Positions 50,248-59,137 of a DNA stretch of 62,210 nucleotides are shown here, one piece after another; position 1 is the stretch's first letter, and every line of letters starts with the position of its first letter. The notes below the pieces were generated by a model. It searched no databases. It saw only the letters and a list, made by a program, of their open reading frames with translations, and was not told the origin of the DNA. The translations under genes were made by a program, and so were the position numbers. This stretch comes from Aeromonas allosaccharophila (GTDB lineage Bacteria > Pseudomonadota > Gammaproteobacteria > Enterobacterales > Aeromonadaceae). The stretch lies in the NCBI RefSeq assembly GCF_000819685.1, contig NZ_CDBR01000032.1, positions 1 through 62,210 of the forward strand, given 5' to 3'.

Positions 50248-52794
50248 ATGAGCAAAGTCAGACTGGTCGTTGTGGGCAACGGCATGGTGGGGCACCGCTT
50301 CATCGAAGAGTTGATCGAGCGGGCCGACCCGGGCCGCTACGAGATCACCGTCTTCGGTGCAGAACCCCGCCCCGCCTACGATCGCGTCCATCTCTCCTCC
50401 TACTTCTCCCATCACACCAGCGAAGATCTCTCCCTCGTCAAACCCGGTTTCTACGACAAGCACGGCATCCGCCTGCTGCTCGGCGAAGCGGTGAAAACAA
50501 TCGACAGGGCCAACCGCGAAGTGCACTCCAACAAGGGCACAGTGGTCGGGTACGACAAGCTGGTGCTGGCCACCGGCTCCTACCCCTGGGTGCCCTCCAT
50601 TGCGGGCAGCCAGCACCACGAGTGCTTCGTCTATCGCACCATCGAGGATCTGAAAGCCATCCGCAGCGCCGCCAAGAGCGGCAAGAGCGGGGTGGTGATC
50701 GGGGGCGGTCTGCTTGGCCTCGAAGCGGCCGGTGCCCTCAAGGCACTGGGCCTCGAGACCCACGTGGTGGAGTTTGCTCCAGTGCTGATGGCCGAGCAGC
50801 TCGACGGTCAGGGCGGCCAGCTGCTGCGCCGCAAGATTGAATCCATGGGCGTGCAGGTACACACCAGCAAGAGCACCAGCGAGATCCTGATGCATGGCGG
50901 CGAGCAGGCGAAACACCGCCTCGCCTTCGCCGACGGCAGCCAGCTTGAGGTGGACGTAGTGGTCTTCTCCACCGGCATTCGCCCGCAAGATACTCTGGGC
51001 CGTTACGGTGATCTGGCCATCGCCGAGCGCGGCGGCATCGTCATCGATGATCACTGCCTCACCTCCGACCCCGACATCTACGCCATCGGCGAGTGCGCCG
51101 CCTGGCAGGGCCGCTTCTTCGGGCTGGTGGCACCGGGCTACAAGATGGCCCAGATCACCGTCGACCATCTGCTCGGCGGCGACAGCCGCTTCGAAGGGGC
51201 GGACATGAGCGCCAAGCTCAAGCTGCTCGGCGTCTCCGTCGGCTCCATCGGCGATGCCCACGGCCGCACTCCGGGCAGCCACAGCTATGTGTTTCAGGAC
51301 GATCAGGCTGGCGTCTACAAGAAGATCGTGGTGAGCGAGGACAACAGCCGCTTGCTCGGCGCCGTGCTGGTGGGTGACGTGGAAGATTACAGCAACCTGC
51401 TGCAAATGATGCTCAACGCCCTGCCGCTGCCGAGCCACCCGGACACCCTGATCCTGCCCGCCTACGCCGGTGCCAAGCCGACTCTGGGGGTGGATGCCCT
51501 GCCGGAAAGCGCCCAGATCTGCTCCTGCTTCGACGTCTCCAAGGGCGACATCGCCCAGGCCGTCGCCGAGGGTCACACCACCCTCGCCGCCATCAAGCAG
51601 CACACCAAGGCCGGTACCGGCTGCGGCGGCTGCGTGCCGCTCATCAGTCAGGTGCTCAACGCCGAACTGGTGAAGCAGGGCATCGAGGTCAACAACCACC
51701 TCTGCGCCCACTTCCCCCACTCCCGTCAGGAGCTGTTCCATCTGGTCAAGGTGGAGGGGATCAAGAGCTTCGACGAGCTGCTGGCCAAACACGGTCAGGG
51801 CTATGGCTGCGAGGTGTGCAAACCGACCGTCGGCTCCATCCTCGCCTCCTGCTGGAACGAGCATGTGCTGAGCCCGCGCAACATCCCGTTGCAGGACACC
51901 AACGATATCTTCCTCGGCAACATGCAGAAGGACGGCAGCTACTCCGTCATCCCGCGCATGGCCGGTGGCGAAGTGACTCCGGAAGGGCTGCTGGCGGTGG
52001 CCGAAGTGGCCCGCGACTACAAGCTCTACACCAAGATCACCGGCGCCCAGCGCATCGGCCTGTTCGGGGCCCAGAAGGATGATCTGCCCGCCATCTGGCG
52101 CAAGCTGCTGGCGGCCGGTTTCGAGACCGGTCAGGCCTACGCCAAGGCGCTGCGCATGGCCAAGACCTGCGTCGGCAGCACCTGGTGCCGCTTCGGCGTG
52201 CAGGACAGCGTTGGCCTCGGGGTCTTCCTCGAGAACCGCTACAAGGGGATTCGCACCCCGCACAAGATGAAGTTCGGCGTCTCCGGCTGTACCCGCGAGT
52301 GTGCAGAAGCGCAGGGCAAGGACGTCGGCATCATCGCCACCGACGCGGGCTGGAACCTCTATGTGGGCGGCAACGGCGGCATGAAGCCGCGCCACGCCGA
52401 CCTGCTGGCGTCTGACCTCGACCGCGAAACGTTAGTCCGGTTGATAGACCGCTTTATGATGTTCTACGTCACCAGCGCCGACAAACTGCAACGCACCTCG
52501 GTCTGGCTCGGCAATCTGGAGGGGGGCGTCGACTACCTGCGCGAGGTGATCGTCGACGATAAGCTGGGGCTGGCCGAGACGCTGGAGCGCGATATCCAAC
52601 GCCTTATCGACAGCTACGAGTGCGAATGGTCGCGCACCCTCAACGAAGAGCAAGCGTTGCAGCGCTTCAGCCACTTCATCAACAGCGACAAGCGCGACCC
52701 GGACGTTCAGTTCGTCAGCGAACGCGACCAGCACCGACCGGCCACCCCGGCCGAGCGCATCCCCGTCTACCAGATCGAGGTGGAGACCAAATGA
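50248..52794 (+). CDS. nirB: NADH-dependent assimilatory/detoxifying nitrite reductase large subunit NirB
   Basis: The 848-residue cytoplasmic enzyme (E. coli 847) reduces nitrite to ammonium with NADH. An FAD/NADH domain (VVVGNGMVGHRF; GVVIGGGLLGLEAAGAL) is followed by a BFD-type [2Fe-2S] segment (CSCFDVSKGD, GTGCGGC) and a sulfite/nitrite-reductase domain whose siroheme-[4Fe-4S] cysteines are in TCVGSTWCRFG (about 639) and GVSGCTRECAEAQG (about 678). ATG 50248 follows AGAGG by 5 bases. It overlaps nirD by four bases. Confidence 0.97.
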   Translation: MSKVRLVVVGNGMVGHRFIEELIERADPGRYEITVFGAEPRPAYDRVHLSSYFSHHTSEDLSLVKPGFYDKHGIRLLLGEAVKTIDRANREVHSNKGTVVGYDKLVLATGSYPWVPSIAGSQHHECFVYRTIEDLKAIRSAAKSGKSGVVIGGGLLGLEAAGALKALGLETHVVEFAPVLMAEQLDGQGGQLLRRKIESMGVQVHTSKSTSEILMHGGEQAKHRLAFADGSQLEVDVVVFSTGIRPQDTLGRYGDLAIAERGGIVIDDHCLTSDPDIYAIGECAAWQGRFFGLVAPGYKMAQITVDHLLGGDSRFEGADMSAKLKLLGVSVGSIGDAHGRTPGSHSYVFQDDQAGVYKKIVVSEDNSRLLGAVLVGDVEDYSNLLQMMLNALPLPSHPDTLILPAYAGAKPTLGVDALPESAQICSCFDVSKGDIAQAVAEGHTTLAAIKQHTKAGTGCGGCVPLISQVLNAELVKQGIEVNNHLCAHFPHSRQELFHLVKVEGIKSFDELLAKHGQGYGCEVCKPTVGSILASCWNEHVLSPRNIPLQDTNDIFLGNMQKDGSYSVIPRMAGGEVTPEGLLAVAEVARDYKLYTKITGAQRIGLFGAQKDDLPAIWRKLLAAGFETGQAYAKALRMAKTCVGSTWCRFGVQDSVGLGVFLENRYKGIRTPHKMKFGVSGCTRECAEAQGKDVGIIATDAGWNLYVGGNGGMKPRHADLLASDLDRETLVRLIDRFMMFYVTSADKLQRTSVWLGNLEGGVDYLREVIVDDKLGLAETLERDIQRLIDSYECEWSRTLNEEQALQRFSHFINSDKRDPDVQFVSERDQHRPATPAERIPVYQIEVETK

Positions 52795-53111
52795 TGAAAC
52801 TTGCCTGCCAACTCAACGACATACTCCCTGGCACCGGCGTCTGTGCTCTGCTGGAAGGGCGCCAGATCGCCCTGTTCCGCCCGAGCGCGGCGGCCGAGGT
52901 ATTCGCCATCGACAACCGGGATCCCTTCTTCGCCGCCAACGTGCTGTCGCGGGGCCTGATCTGCGAACACGACGGCGAACTCTGGGTGGCCAGCCCGCTC
53001 AAGAAGCAGCGCTTTCGTCTGAGCGATGGCCACTGTTTCGACAACCCTGTGATGTCGGTTCACAGCTATCCCGTTGAAGTGCGCGACCAGCAGGTCTGGG
53101 TCGCCGTCTAA
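52791..53111 (+). CDS. nirD: Nitrite reductase small subunit NirD
   Basis: The 106-residue Rieske-fold protein lacks the full set of Rieske cluster ligands, as in E. coli NirD, so it is a structural subunit of NirBD. Diagnostic stretches are NDILPGTGVCALL, RDPFFAANVLSRGLI and VASPLKKQRFRLSDG. Two ATGs overlap or abut the nirB stop (52791, 52794). Confidence 0.96.
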   Translation: MMKLACQLNDILPGTGVCALLEGRQIALFRPSAAAEVFAIDNRDPFFAANVLSRGLICEHDGELWVASPLKKQRFRLSDGHCFDNPVMSVHSYPVEVRDQQVWVAV

Positions 53112-53131
53112 AGCCGATTTCACTCTCTTTC

Positions 53132-53154
53132 GGGCTGCCTGCAGGCAGCCCTTT
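53132..53154 (+). terminator. Hairpin between nirD and nirC
   Basis: GGGCTGCC (53132-53139) pairs perfectly with GGCAGCCC (53144-53151), loop TGCA, followed by only TTT. It is probably a partial terminator or processing stem that sets transporter level below that of the reductase. Confidence 0.6.
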
Positions 53155-53168
53155 CAAGGACTCACAAG

Positions 53169-53981
53169 ATGTACACGGAAACCATTAACAAGTGCGCCGC
53201 CAACGCGGCCCGCATCAACCGCTTCGAGCGGGATGACAAGCTCGGCTTCTGGCTCAGCTCCGCCATGGCGGGGGCCTATGTGGGCCTCGGCATCATCCTG
53301 ATCTTCACCCTCGGCAATCTGGTGGATCCGAGCATCCGGCCGCTGGTGATGGGGGCGACCTTCGGCATCGCCCTGACGCTGGTGATCATCGCCGGCTCCG
53401 AGCTGTTTACCGGCCACACCATGTTCCTTACCTTCGGGGTGAAGACGGGCAAGATCACCATGGCCGACCTGCTGCGCATCCTGCCGCAGACCTGGGCGGG
53501 CAACCTGATTGGCTCCGTCGTGGTGGCACTCATCTACTCCTATGGCGGCAGCCTGCTGCCGGACGCGGGCAGCCTGGCGCACAAGGTGGCACTGGCCAAG
53601 ACCCAGGCACCGGCGCTGACCCTGTTCATGAAGGGCGTGCTGTGCAACTGGCTGGTCTGCCTCGCCATCTGGATGGCGCTGCGCACCGAAGGGGCCGCCC
53701 GCTTCATCGCCATCTGGTGGTGCCTGCTCGCCTTTATCGCCTCCGGCTACGAGCACTCCATCGCCAACATGACCCTGTTCGCCCTCTCCTGGTTTGGTGC
53801 CCACTCCGAGGCCTACACCCTGGGCGGCATCGGCCACAACCTGCTGTGGGTGACCCTGGGCAACACCGTCTCCGGTGCCCTCTTTATGGGCCTTGGCTAC
53901 TGGTATGCCACCCCCAAGGCTGAGCGCCCGGTCGCGGTGAGCAAAGCCACCACCACCGCCAACCAGACCCAAACAGCCTGA
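53169..53981 (+). CDS. nirC: Nitrite transporter NirC
   Basis: The 270-residue formate/nitrite-transporter protein (E. coli 268) has about six helices and forms a pentameric channel that moves nitrite across the inner membrane. MAGAYVGLGIILIFTLG, AGSELFTGHTMFL, GVLCNWLVCLAIWMA and ASGYEHSIANMTLF (central histidine and Asn) are typical. It sits between nirD and cysG in the operon. Confidence 0.94.
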   Translation: MYTETINKCAANAARINRFERDDKLGFWLSSAMAGAYVGLGIILIFTLGNLVDPSIRPLVMGATFGIALTLVIIAGSELFTGHTMFLTFGVKTGKITMADLLRILPQTWAGNLIGSVVVALIYSYGGSLLPDAGSLAHKVALAKTQAPALTLFMKGVLCNWLVCLAIWMALRTEGAARFIAIWWCLLAFIASGYEHSIANMTLFALSWFGAHSEAYTLGGIGHNLLWVTLGNTVSGALFMGLGYWYATPKAERPVAVSKATTTANQTQTA

Positions 53982-53993
53982 TCCGGAGGCCCC

Positions 53994-55394
53994 ATGGACT
54001 ACTTGCCCATCTTTTGCCGACTCGACAACAAACCCGTGCTGCTGGTCGGCGGCGGCGAGGTGGCGGAGCGCAAGGCGCGCCTGCTGCTGGATGCCGGTGC
54101 TCGCCTCACCGTCGTAGCGCCCGAGCTCGACCCCGAGCTGGCGGAACTGGCTGCCAACGGGAGCATAGAGTGGCTGGCCGGTGAATTCGCGCCGCAGCAA
54201 CTGGCGGGCAAGTGGCTGGTGGTGGCCGCCACCGATCGGCGCGAGGTGAACGCCCTGGTCTACCAGAGCGCCAATCAGGCGCGGATCTTCGCCAACGTGG
54301 TGGATGACCCGAAACGCTCCAGCTTCATCATGCCGTCGATCATCGACCGTTCGCCGCTGATGGTGGCCATCTCCTCCGGCGGCAAGGCCCCGGTGCTGGC
54401 CCGCTTGCTGCGGGAAAAACTGGAAGCCCTGCTGCCCCAGCATCTGGGTGCCGTCGCGGCCTTCGCTGGCAGCCTGCGGGAGCGGGTCAAGGCCCGCTTC
54501 GCCAGCATGGGCGAGCGGCGCCGCTTCTGGGAGCGGCTGCTCGGGGCGGAGCGGCTCGGGCAGGCGCTGGCACGGGGGGATCACGCCTCTGCCCACCAGC
54601 TGGCCGACCACCTGTTTGCCGACGAGAGCCACAGCGCTGGCGAAGTGGTGCTGGTGGGAGCAGGCCCCGGCGATCCGGGTCTGCTCACCCTGCACGCCCT
54701 GCGCCAGATGCAGCAGGCGGACGTGGTGGTCTATGACCGGCTGGTCTCGGACGAGGTGATGGCGCTGGTGCGCCGGGATGCCAAACGCATCTTCGTCGGC
54801 AAGCAGGCGGGCAACCACTGCGTACCGCAGGAGGGGATCAACCAGCTCTTGCTGGAGGAGGCGAAGAAGGGGCAGCGAGTGGTGCGGCTGAAGGGGGGCG
54901 ACCCCTTTATCTTCGGCCGTGGCGGCGAGGAGCTGGAGACGCTCGTTGGCAGCGGCATCGGCTTTCAGGTGGTGCCCGGTATCACCGCGGCCAGCGGCTG
55001 CGCGGCCTACGCCGGTATTCCGCTGACCCATCGCGACCACGCCCAGAGCGTGCGCTTCGTCACCGCTCACGGCAAGGGGGGCGCCCGGGATCTCGACTGG
55101 CCGCTGCTGGCCAAAGACAAGCAGACCCTGGTGTTTTACATGGGGCTCTCCTCCTGCGCCACCATTCGCGAGCAGTTGCTGGCCCACGGCAAGGCAAGCA
55201 ATACGCCGGTGGCGCTGATCGAGCGCGGCACCCAACCCTGCCAGCGGGTCATTCGCGGCACTCTCGAAGAGTTGCCCGCGCTGGCGGTGGGGGTCGAGAG
55301 TCCGGCGCTGATCATGGTGGGCTCGGTGGTGACGCTGGCCGACCAGCTCGCCTGGTTTGGCTCGGCACCACAGGCTCAGCGCGCCCTCGCCTGA
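53994..55394 (+). CDS. cysG: Siroheme synthase CysG (trifunctional)
   Basis: The 466-residue fusion makes siroheme for NirB. The N-terminal half (about 1-205) is precorrin-2 dehydrogenase/ferrochelatase with [16 protein letters not shown]; the C-terminal half is uroporphyrinogen-III methyltransferase with [45 protein letters not shown] and [15 protein letters not shown] lies 5 bases before ATG. Its place in the nir operon ties cofactor supply to enzyme synthesis. Confidence 0.96.
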   Translation: MDYLPIFCRLDNKPVLLVGGGEVAERKARLLLDAGARLTVVAPELDPELAELAANGSIEWLAGEFAPQQLAGKWLVVAATDRREVNALVYQSANQARIFANVVDDPKRSSFIMPSIIDRSPLMVAISSGGKAPVLARLLREKLEALLPQHLGAVAAFAGSLRERVKARFASMGERRRFWERLLGAERLGQALARGDHASAHQLADHLFADESHSAGEVVLVGAGPGDPGLLTLHALRQMQQADVVVYDRLVSDEVMALVRRDAKRIFVGKQAGNHCVPQEGINQLLLEEAKKGQRVVRLKGGDPFIFGRGGEELETLVGSGIGFQVVPGITAASGCAAYAGIPLTHRDHAQSVRFVTAHGKGGARDLDWPLLAKDKQTLVFYMGLSSCATIREQLLAHGKASNTPVALIERGTQPCQRVIRGTLEELPALAVGVESPALIMVGSVVTLADQLAWFGSAPQAQRALA

Positions 55395-55415
55395 GGGATT
55401 CTCGGCAAACGATCA

Positions 55416-55445
55416 TGAGGCCACCAGCTGGTGGCCTCACTTTTA
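55416..55445 (+). terminator. Terminator of nirBDC-cysG
   Basis: A perfect 24-base palindrome, 12-base arms at 55416-55427 and 55428-55439, is followed by CTTTT. The stem can form with a small central loop. The stretch 55446-55540 before mgtE shows no gene. Confidence 0.75.
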
Positions 55446-55540
55446 CCTCCCTCTTCTCCCATCACGGTCATAACCTGCTGTTTTAAGTCTGGTATCCTAT
55501 GGGCATTGAGCCCTTGGCTACCCTCTCAGGAATTCATCCC

Positions 55541-56965
55541 ATGTCTCTTCCCATCAAGAACAGCGCCAGGCAGCGCGCGGATGACAGATCTCGCATTCTC
55601 ACCCTGCTGCTGCGCGATGACGCCCTCACCGACAGCTTGCTCGACCCGCAGGTGGTGCAGGATGCCGAGCAGCGCGATCAGACCAGCGAACTCACCGCGC
55701 TGGTCAACGGGCTGCCCGCCGCCGACGTCGCCGATGCACTGGAGTCGCTGCCGCCCGATGAGCGTCATGCCCTGTGGGCACTGGTGGAGGAGGAGAAGCG
55801 CGGCCAGATTCTGGTCGAAGCGTCGGAGACGGTGTGGGACAGCCTGATCAGCGGGATGAGCGACAAGGAGCTGCTGCACGCCCTGCGCACCCTGGATATC
55901 GACGACCAGATCTATCTGGGCCAATACCTGCCGCGCAACCTGATGGGGCGGCTGCTCACCTATATGGCCCCCGAAGAACGGGATCGGGTGCGGGAGGTGA
56001 TCCGCTACGGCAAGCACACCGTCGGCGCCATGATGGACTTCGAGATCATCACCATCCGCCCCGAGGTGAGTCTGGCCACGGTGCAGCGCTATCTGCGGCT
56101 GCGCGGCAAGATCCCCGCCAACACCGACAAGCTGTTCGTCATCGACAGGCGCAACCATCTGCTGGGGGAGCTGGCCCTCACCACTGTGCTGCTGCACAAG
56201 CCCGCCACCTTGGTGAGCGACGTGATGGAGCGGGATCCGGTCACCTTCGATCCGGAGGATAACGACGAAGCAGCCGCCCGTACCTTCGAGCGGGATGACC
56301 TGCTCTCCGCCGCCGTAGTGGATGGCAAGGGCAAGCTGATGGGCCGCCTCACCGTCGAAGAGGTGGTGGATCTGGTCTATGAGGAGAGTGACACCGACCT
56401 GCGCCGGATGGGGGGTATCAGCGAGGATGAAGACGTGTTCGCCCCTGTCTCCAAGGCGGTCAAGACCCGCTGGGCCTGGCTGGCGCTGAACCTCTGCACC
56501 GCCTTTGTCGCCTCGCGGGTGATCGGCATGTTCGAGCACACCATCTCCCAGCTGGTGGCGCTGGCGGCCCTGATGCCTATCGTCGCCGGGATCGGCGGCA
56601 ACACCGGCAACCAGACCATCACCATGATAGTGCGGGCGCTGGCGCTGCAGCACATTCAGGCGGGCAACCTCTCCTTCCTGCTGCTGCGGGAACTCGGGGT
56701 CGCCTTTATCAACGGGCTGGTGTGGGGTGGCACCATGGGGCTTGCCACCTATCTGCTCTATCAGGATGCGGCGCTCGGCGCGGTGATGACCCTGGCCATG
56801 ATGCTCAACCTGCTGGTGGCCGCCCTGATGGGGGTCATCATCCCCATGACCATGACTCGCCTCGGCCGCGATCCGGCGGTGGGGGCCAGCGTGATGATCA
56901 CCGCCATCACCGACACCGGCGGCTTCTTTATCTTCCTCGGGCTGGCGACCATTTTCCTGCTGTAA
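55541..56965 (+). CDS. mgtE: Magnesium transporter MgtE
   Basis: The 474-residue channel has an N-terminal helical MgtE_N domain (about 45-150), a tandem CBS domain (about 155-275; SDVMERDPVTFDPEDNDEAA) that senses cytoplasmic Mg2+, and five C-terminal transmembrane helices starting near residue 300 (RWAWLALNLCTAFVAS) with the pore motif GIGGNTGNQT. ATG 55541 has AGGA 10 bases ahead. No riboswitch-like leader is evident. It appears monocistronic. Confidence 0.93.
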   Translation: MSLPIKNSARQRADDRSRILTLLLRDDALTDSLLDPQVVQDAEQRDQTSELTALVNGLPAADVADALESLPPDERHALWALVEEEKRGQILVEASETVWDSLISGMSDKELLHALRTLDIDDQIYLGQYLPRNLMGRLLTYMAPEERDRVREVIRYGKHTVGAMMDFEIITIRPEVSLATVQRYLRLRGKIPANTDKLFVIDRRNHLLGELALTTVLLHKPATLVSDVMERDPVTFDPEDNDEAAARTFERDDLLSAAVVDGKGKLMGRLTVEEVVDLVYEESDTDLRRMGGISEDEDVFAPVSKAVKTRWAWLALNLCTAFVASRVIGMFEHTISQLVALAALMPIVAGIGGNTGNQTITMIVRALALQHIQAGNLSFLLLRELGVAFINGLVWGGTMGLATYLLYQDAALGAVMTLAMMLNLLVAALMGVIIPMTMTRLGRDPAVGASVMITAITDTGGFFIFLGLATIFLL

Positions 56966-56982
56966 CCAGCCACTCAATCCAT

Positions 56983-57011
56983 AAAAAAACAGGCCCACCG
57001 AAGTGGGCCTG
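56983..57011 (-). terminator. Terminator of the BMP-family transporter operon
   Basis: CAGGCCCAC (56990-56998) pairs with GTGGGCCTG (57003-57011), loop cgaa. On the minus strand seven T follow (56983-56989). It may also weakly serve mgtE from the other side. Confidence 0.88.
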
Positions 57012-57050
57012 CTGTTATCTGTGTGATCGGGAATATCGCAATAAAAGGCG

Positions 57051-58016
57051 CTACTCCCGCTCCTTCACATAGGGGGTGCCGAGCGCCTTGGGTGCCACGG
57101 CGCGGCCGATAAAGCCGGCCAGCAGGAACACGGTCAGGATGTAGGGCAGTGCCTCGATGGCCTGCACCGGAATGGCGAAGCCACCGATGCTGACCCCTTG
57201 CAGGCGGATGGCGACCGCATCGAGGAAGCCGAACAGCAGACAGGCAGCCATGGCATTCCAGGGGCGCCACTTGCCGAATACCAGCGCCGCCAGCGCCATA
57301 AAGCCCTTGCCCGCACTCATGTTGGGGATGAACTGAGCCGTCTGGGCCACCGCCAGATAGGTGCCACCGATACCGGCCAGCAGGCCGCCGATGATGAGCG
57401 CGGTGTAGCGCATCCGCACCACCGAGATACCGGCGGTATCGACCGCTGCGGGTGCCTCGCCCACCGCCCGCAGACGCAGACCGAAGCGGGTACGGAACAT
57501 CACCCACCAGGCCAGCGGTACGCAGGCAAACGCCACGTACTCCAGCAGGGAGTGGCCGCTCAGCAGCTCGCTGTAGAGCTGGCCGATCACCGGCACATCC
57601 CACAGCTCCTTGGCATAGGGCAGATCGATGGGGGCGAAACGGGCATCACCGGAGAGTGCCGGAGTCTGACCACCCTGATCGAACCAGTAACGGCCCAGGG
57701 TCACGGTCAGACCGGCAGCCAGAATGTTGATGGCCATGCCGCTCACCACCTGATCACCGCGGTGGGTGATGGTGGCAAAGCCGTGCATCAGGGCGAACAG
57801 GATGGAGACACCCACCCCGGCACCCAGACCTACCCAGGCAGAACCGGAGACCGCAGCCGCCGCACCACTGGCGAACGCCGCCGCCAGCAGTTTGCCTTCC
57901 AGCGCGATGTTGACCACCCCGGAGCGCTCGCAAAACATACCGGCCATGGCGGCCAGAATGAGGGGCGGCGCAGTACGGATGGTCGCATCCAGCATCAGGA
58001 TCAGAATTTCAAACAT
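57051..58016 (-). CDS. Nucleoside-type ABC permease (second permease)
   Basis: The 321-residue inner-membrane permease of the BPD_transp_2 family opens LDATIRTAPPLILAAMAGMFCERSGVVNIALEGK, the hallmark of permeases paired with BMP-family binding proteins (PnrA/BmpA, YufQ/NupQ type). About eight to nine helices are seen, and GEAPAAVDTAGI is the loop facing the ATPase. It starts 2 bases after the first permease's stop. The substrate is probably purine nucleosides. Confidence 0.9.
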   Translation of the reverse strand: MFEILILMLDATIRTAPPLILAAMAGMFCERSGVVNIALEGKLLAAAFASGAAAAVSGSAWVGLGAGVGVSILFALMHGFATITHRGDQVVSGMAINILAAGLTVTLGRYWFDQGGQTPALSGDARFAPIDLPYAKELWDVPVIGQLYSELLSGHSLLEYVAFACVPLAWWVMFRTRFGLRLRAVGEAPAAVDTAGISVVRMRYTALIIGGLLAGIGGTYLAVAQTAQFIPNMSAGKGFMALAALVFGKWRPWNAMAACLLFGFLDAVAIRLQGVSIGGFAIPVQAIEALPYILTVFLLAGFIGRAVAPKALGTPYVKERE

Positions 58017-58018
58017 GA

Positions 58019-59137
58019 TCAGACTCCTTTAGCTTGCGCGGCTGAGCGGTTGGCAAATGCCAGATAGAGCTGCTCGATGCGCGGACGCATCATGTGCTCA
58101 AGGGCGCCACAGAACAGGATCACCAGACCCTGCAACACCACCACGATGTTGCGGTCGACACCGAACTCGAAGCTGAGCTCGGCGCCCCCCTGATAGAGGA
58201 AACCGAACAGCAGGCTGGCGATGATGACGCCGACCGGATGGTTGCGCCCCATCAGCGCCACCGCGATACCGGTGAAGCCGAACCCTTCCACGAAGTTGAG
58301 CTTGATCTGGTGCAGTTCCCCCTGCAGCACGTTGAGGGCGAAGAAGCCCGACAGCATGCCGGAGATCACCATCGCCAGGATCACCACCTTGGGATAGGAG
58401 ATACCGGCATAGGCGGAGGCGCTTTGGCTGGCGCCGACCGAGCGGATCTCGTAACCCCAGCGGGTGTGCCAGATAAAGACCCACACCAGCGCCGCACAGA
58501 TCAGCGCCCAGAAGAAGCTGATGTTGAGGGGACTGTTGGGGATATCCATCCCGAACAGGCTCGCCATCCCGCTCATCTTGGGCAGCCAGCTTGCCTCGGC
58601 AAACACCTTACTCTCGGTCGCCATCGAACCGGGCGGCTTGAACACCTCCACCAGCAGATAGGCCATCAGCGAGGCGGCGATGAAGTTGAACATGATGGTG
58701 GTGATCACGATATGGCTGCCGCGCTTGGCTTGCAGCCAGGCCGGAATAAAGGCCCAGGCCGCACCGAACAGACCACCGGCAATGATGGAGAGCGGCAACA
58801 GCAGGGCAAACGGCAGCACATCGCCGAGCGTCAGACAGACCAGACCGACACCGAGACCGCCGATATAGGCCTGACCTTCACCACCGATGTTGAACAGACC
58901 GGCGTGGAAGGCGACCGCCACCGACAGACCGGTAAAGATAAAGCCGGTTGCGTAGTAGAGGGTGAAGCCGACCCCTTCACCGGTGCCGAACGCGCCGTAC
59001 CACATGATCTTGGCGGCATCGACCGGGTTGATGTCGAGGTAGTAGAACAGGATGGCCGACACCAGGAAGGCCAGCAGGATATTGACCGCAGACAAGACGC
59101 CTACGGAGACCCAGGCAGGAATACGTACTTGGCTCAT
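58019..59137 (-). CDS. Nucleoside-type ABC permease (first permease)
   Basis: The 372-residue permease of the same family (YufP/NupP type) contains FIFTGLSVAVAFHAGLFNIGGEGQAYIGGLG, the signature region, and SVGASQSASAYAGIS as the coupling loop. It forms the heteromeric channel with the next permease. Its ATG shares one base with the ATPase stop (TGATG), so the two are coupled. Confidence 0.9.
   Translation of the reverse strand: MSQVRIPAWVSVGVLSAVNILLAFLVSAILFYYLDINPVDAAKIMWYGAFGTGEGVGFTLYYATGFIFTGLSVAVAFHAGLFNIGGEGQAYIGGLGVGLVCLTLGDVLPFALLLPLSIIAGGLFGAAWAFIPAWLQAKRGSHIVITTIMFNFIAASLMAYLLVEVFKPPGSMATESKVFAEASWLPKMSGMASLFGMDIPNSPLNISFFWALICAALVWVFIWHTRWGYEIRSVGASQSASAYAGISYPKVVILAMVISGMLSGFFALNVLQGELHQIKLNFVEGFGFTGIAVALMGRNHPVGVIIASLLFGFLYQGGAELSFEFGVDRNIVVVLQGLVILFCGALEHMMRPRIEQLYLAFANRSAAQAKGV

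Noticed and set aside
55446..55540. Magnesium riboswitch ahead of mgtE
   Set aside because: The gap from the preceding terminator to mgtE is short and I could not draw the M-box or other known Mg2+-sensing fold.
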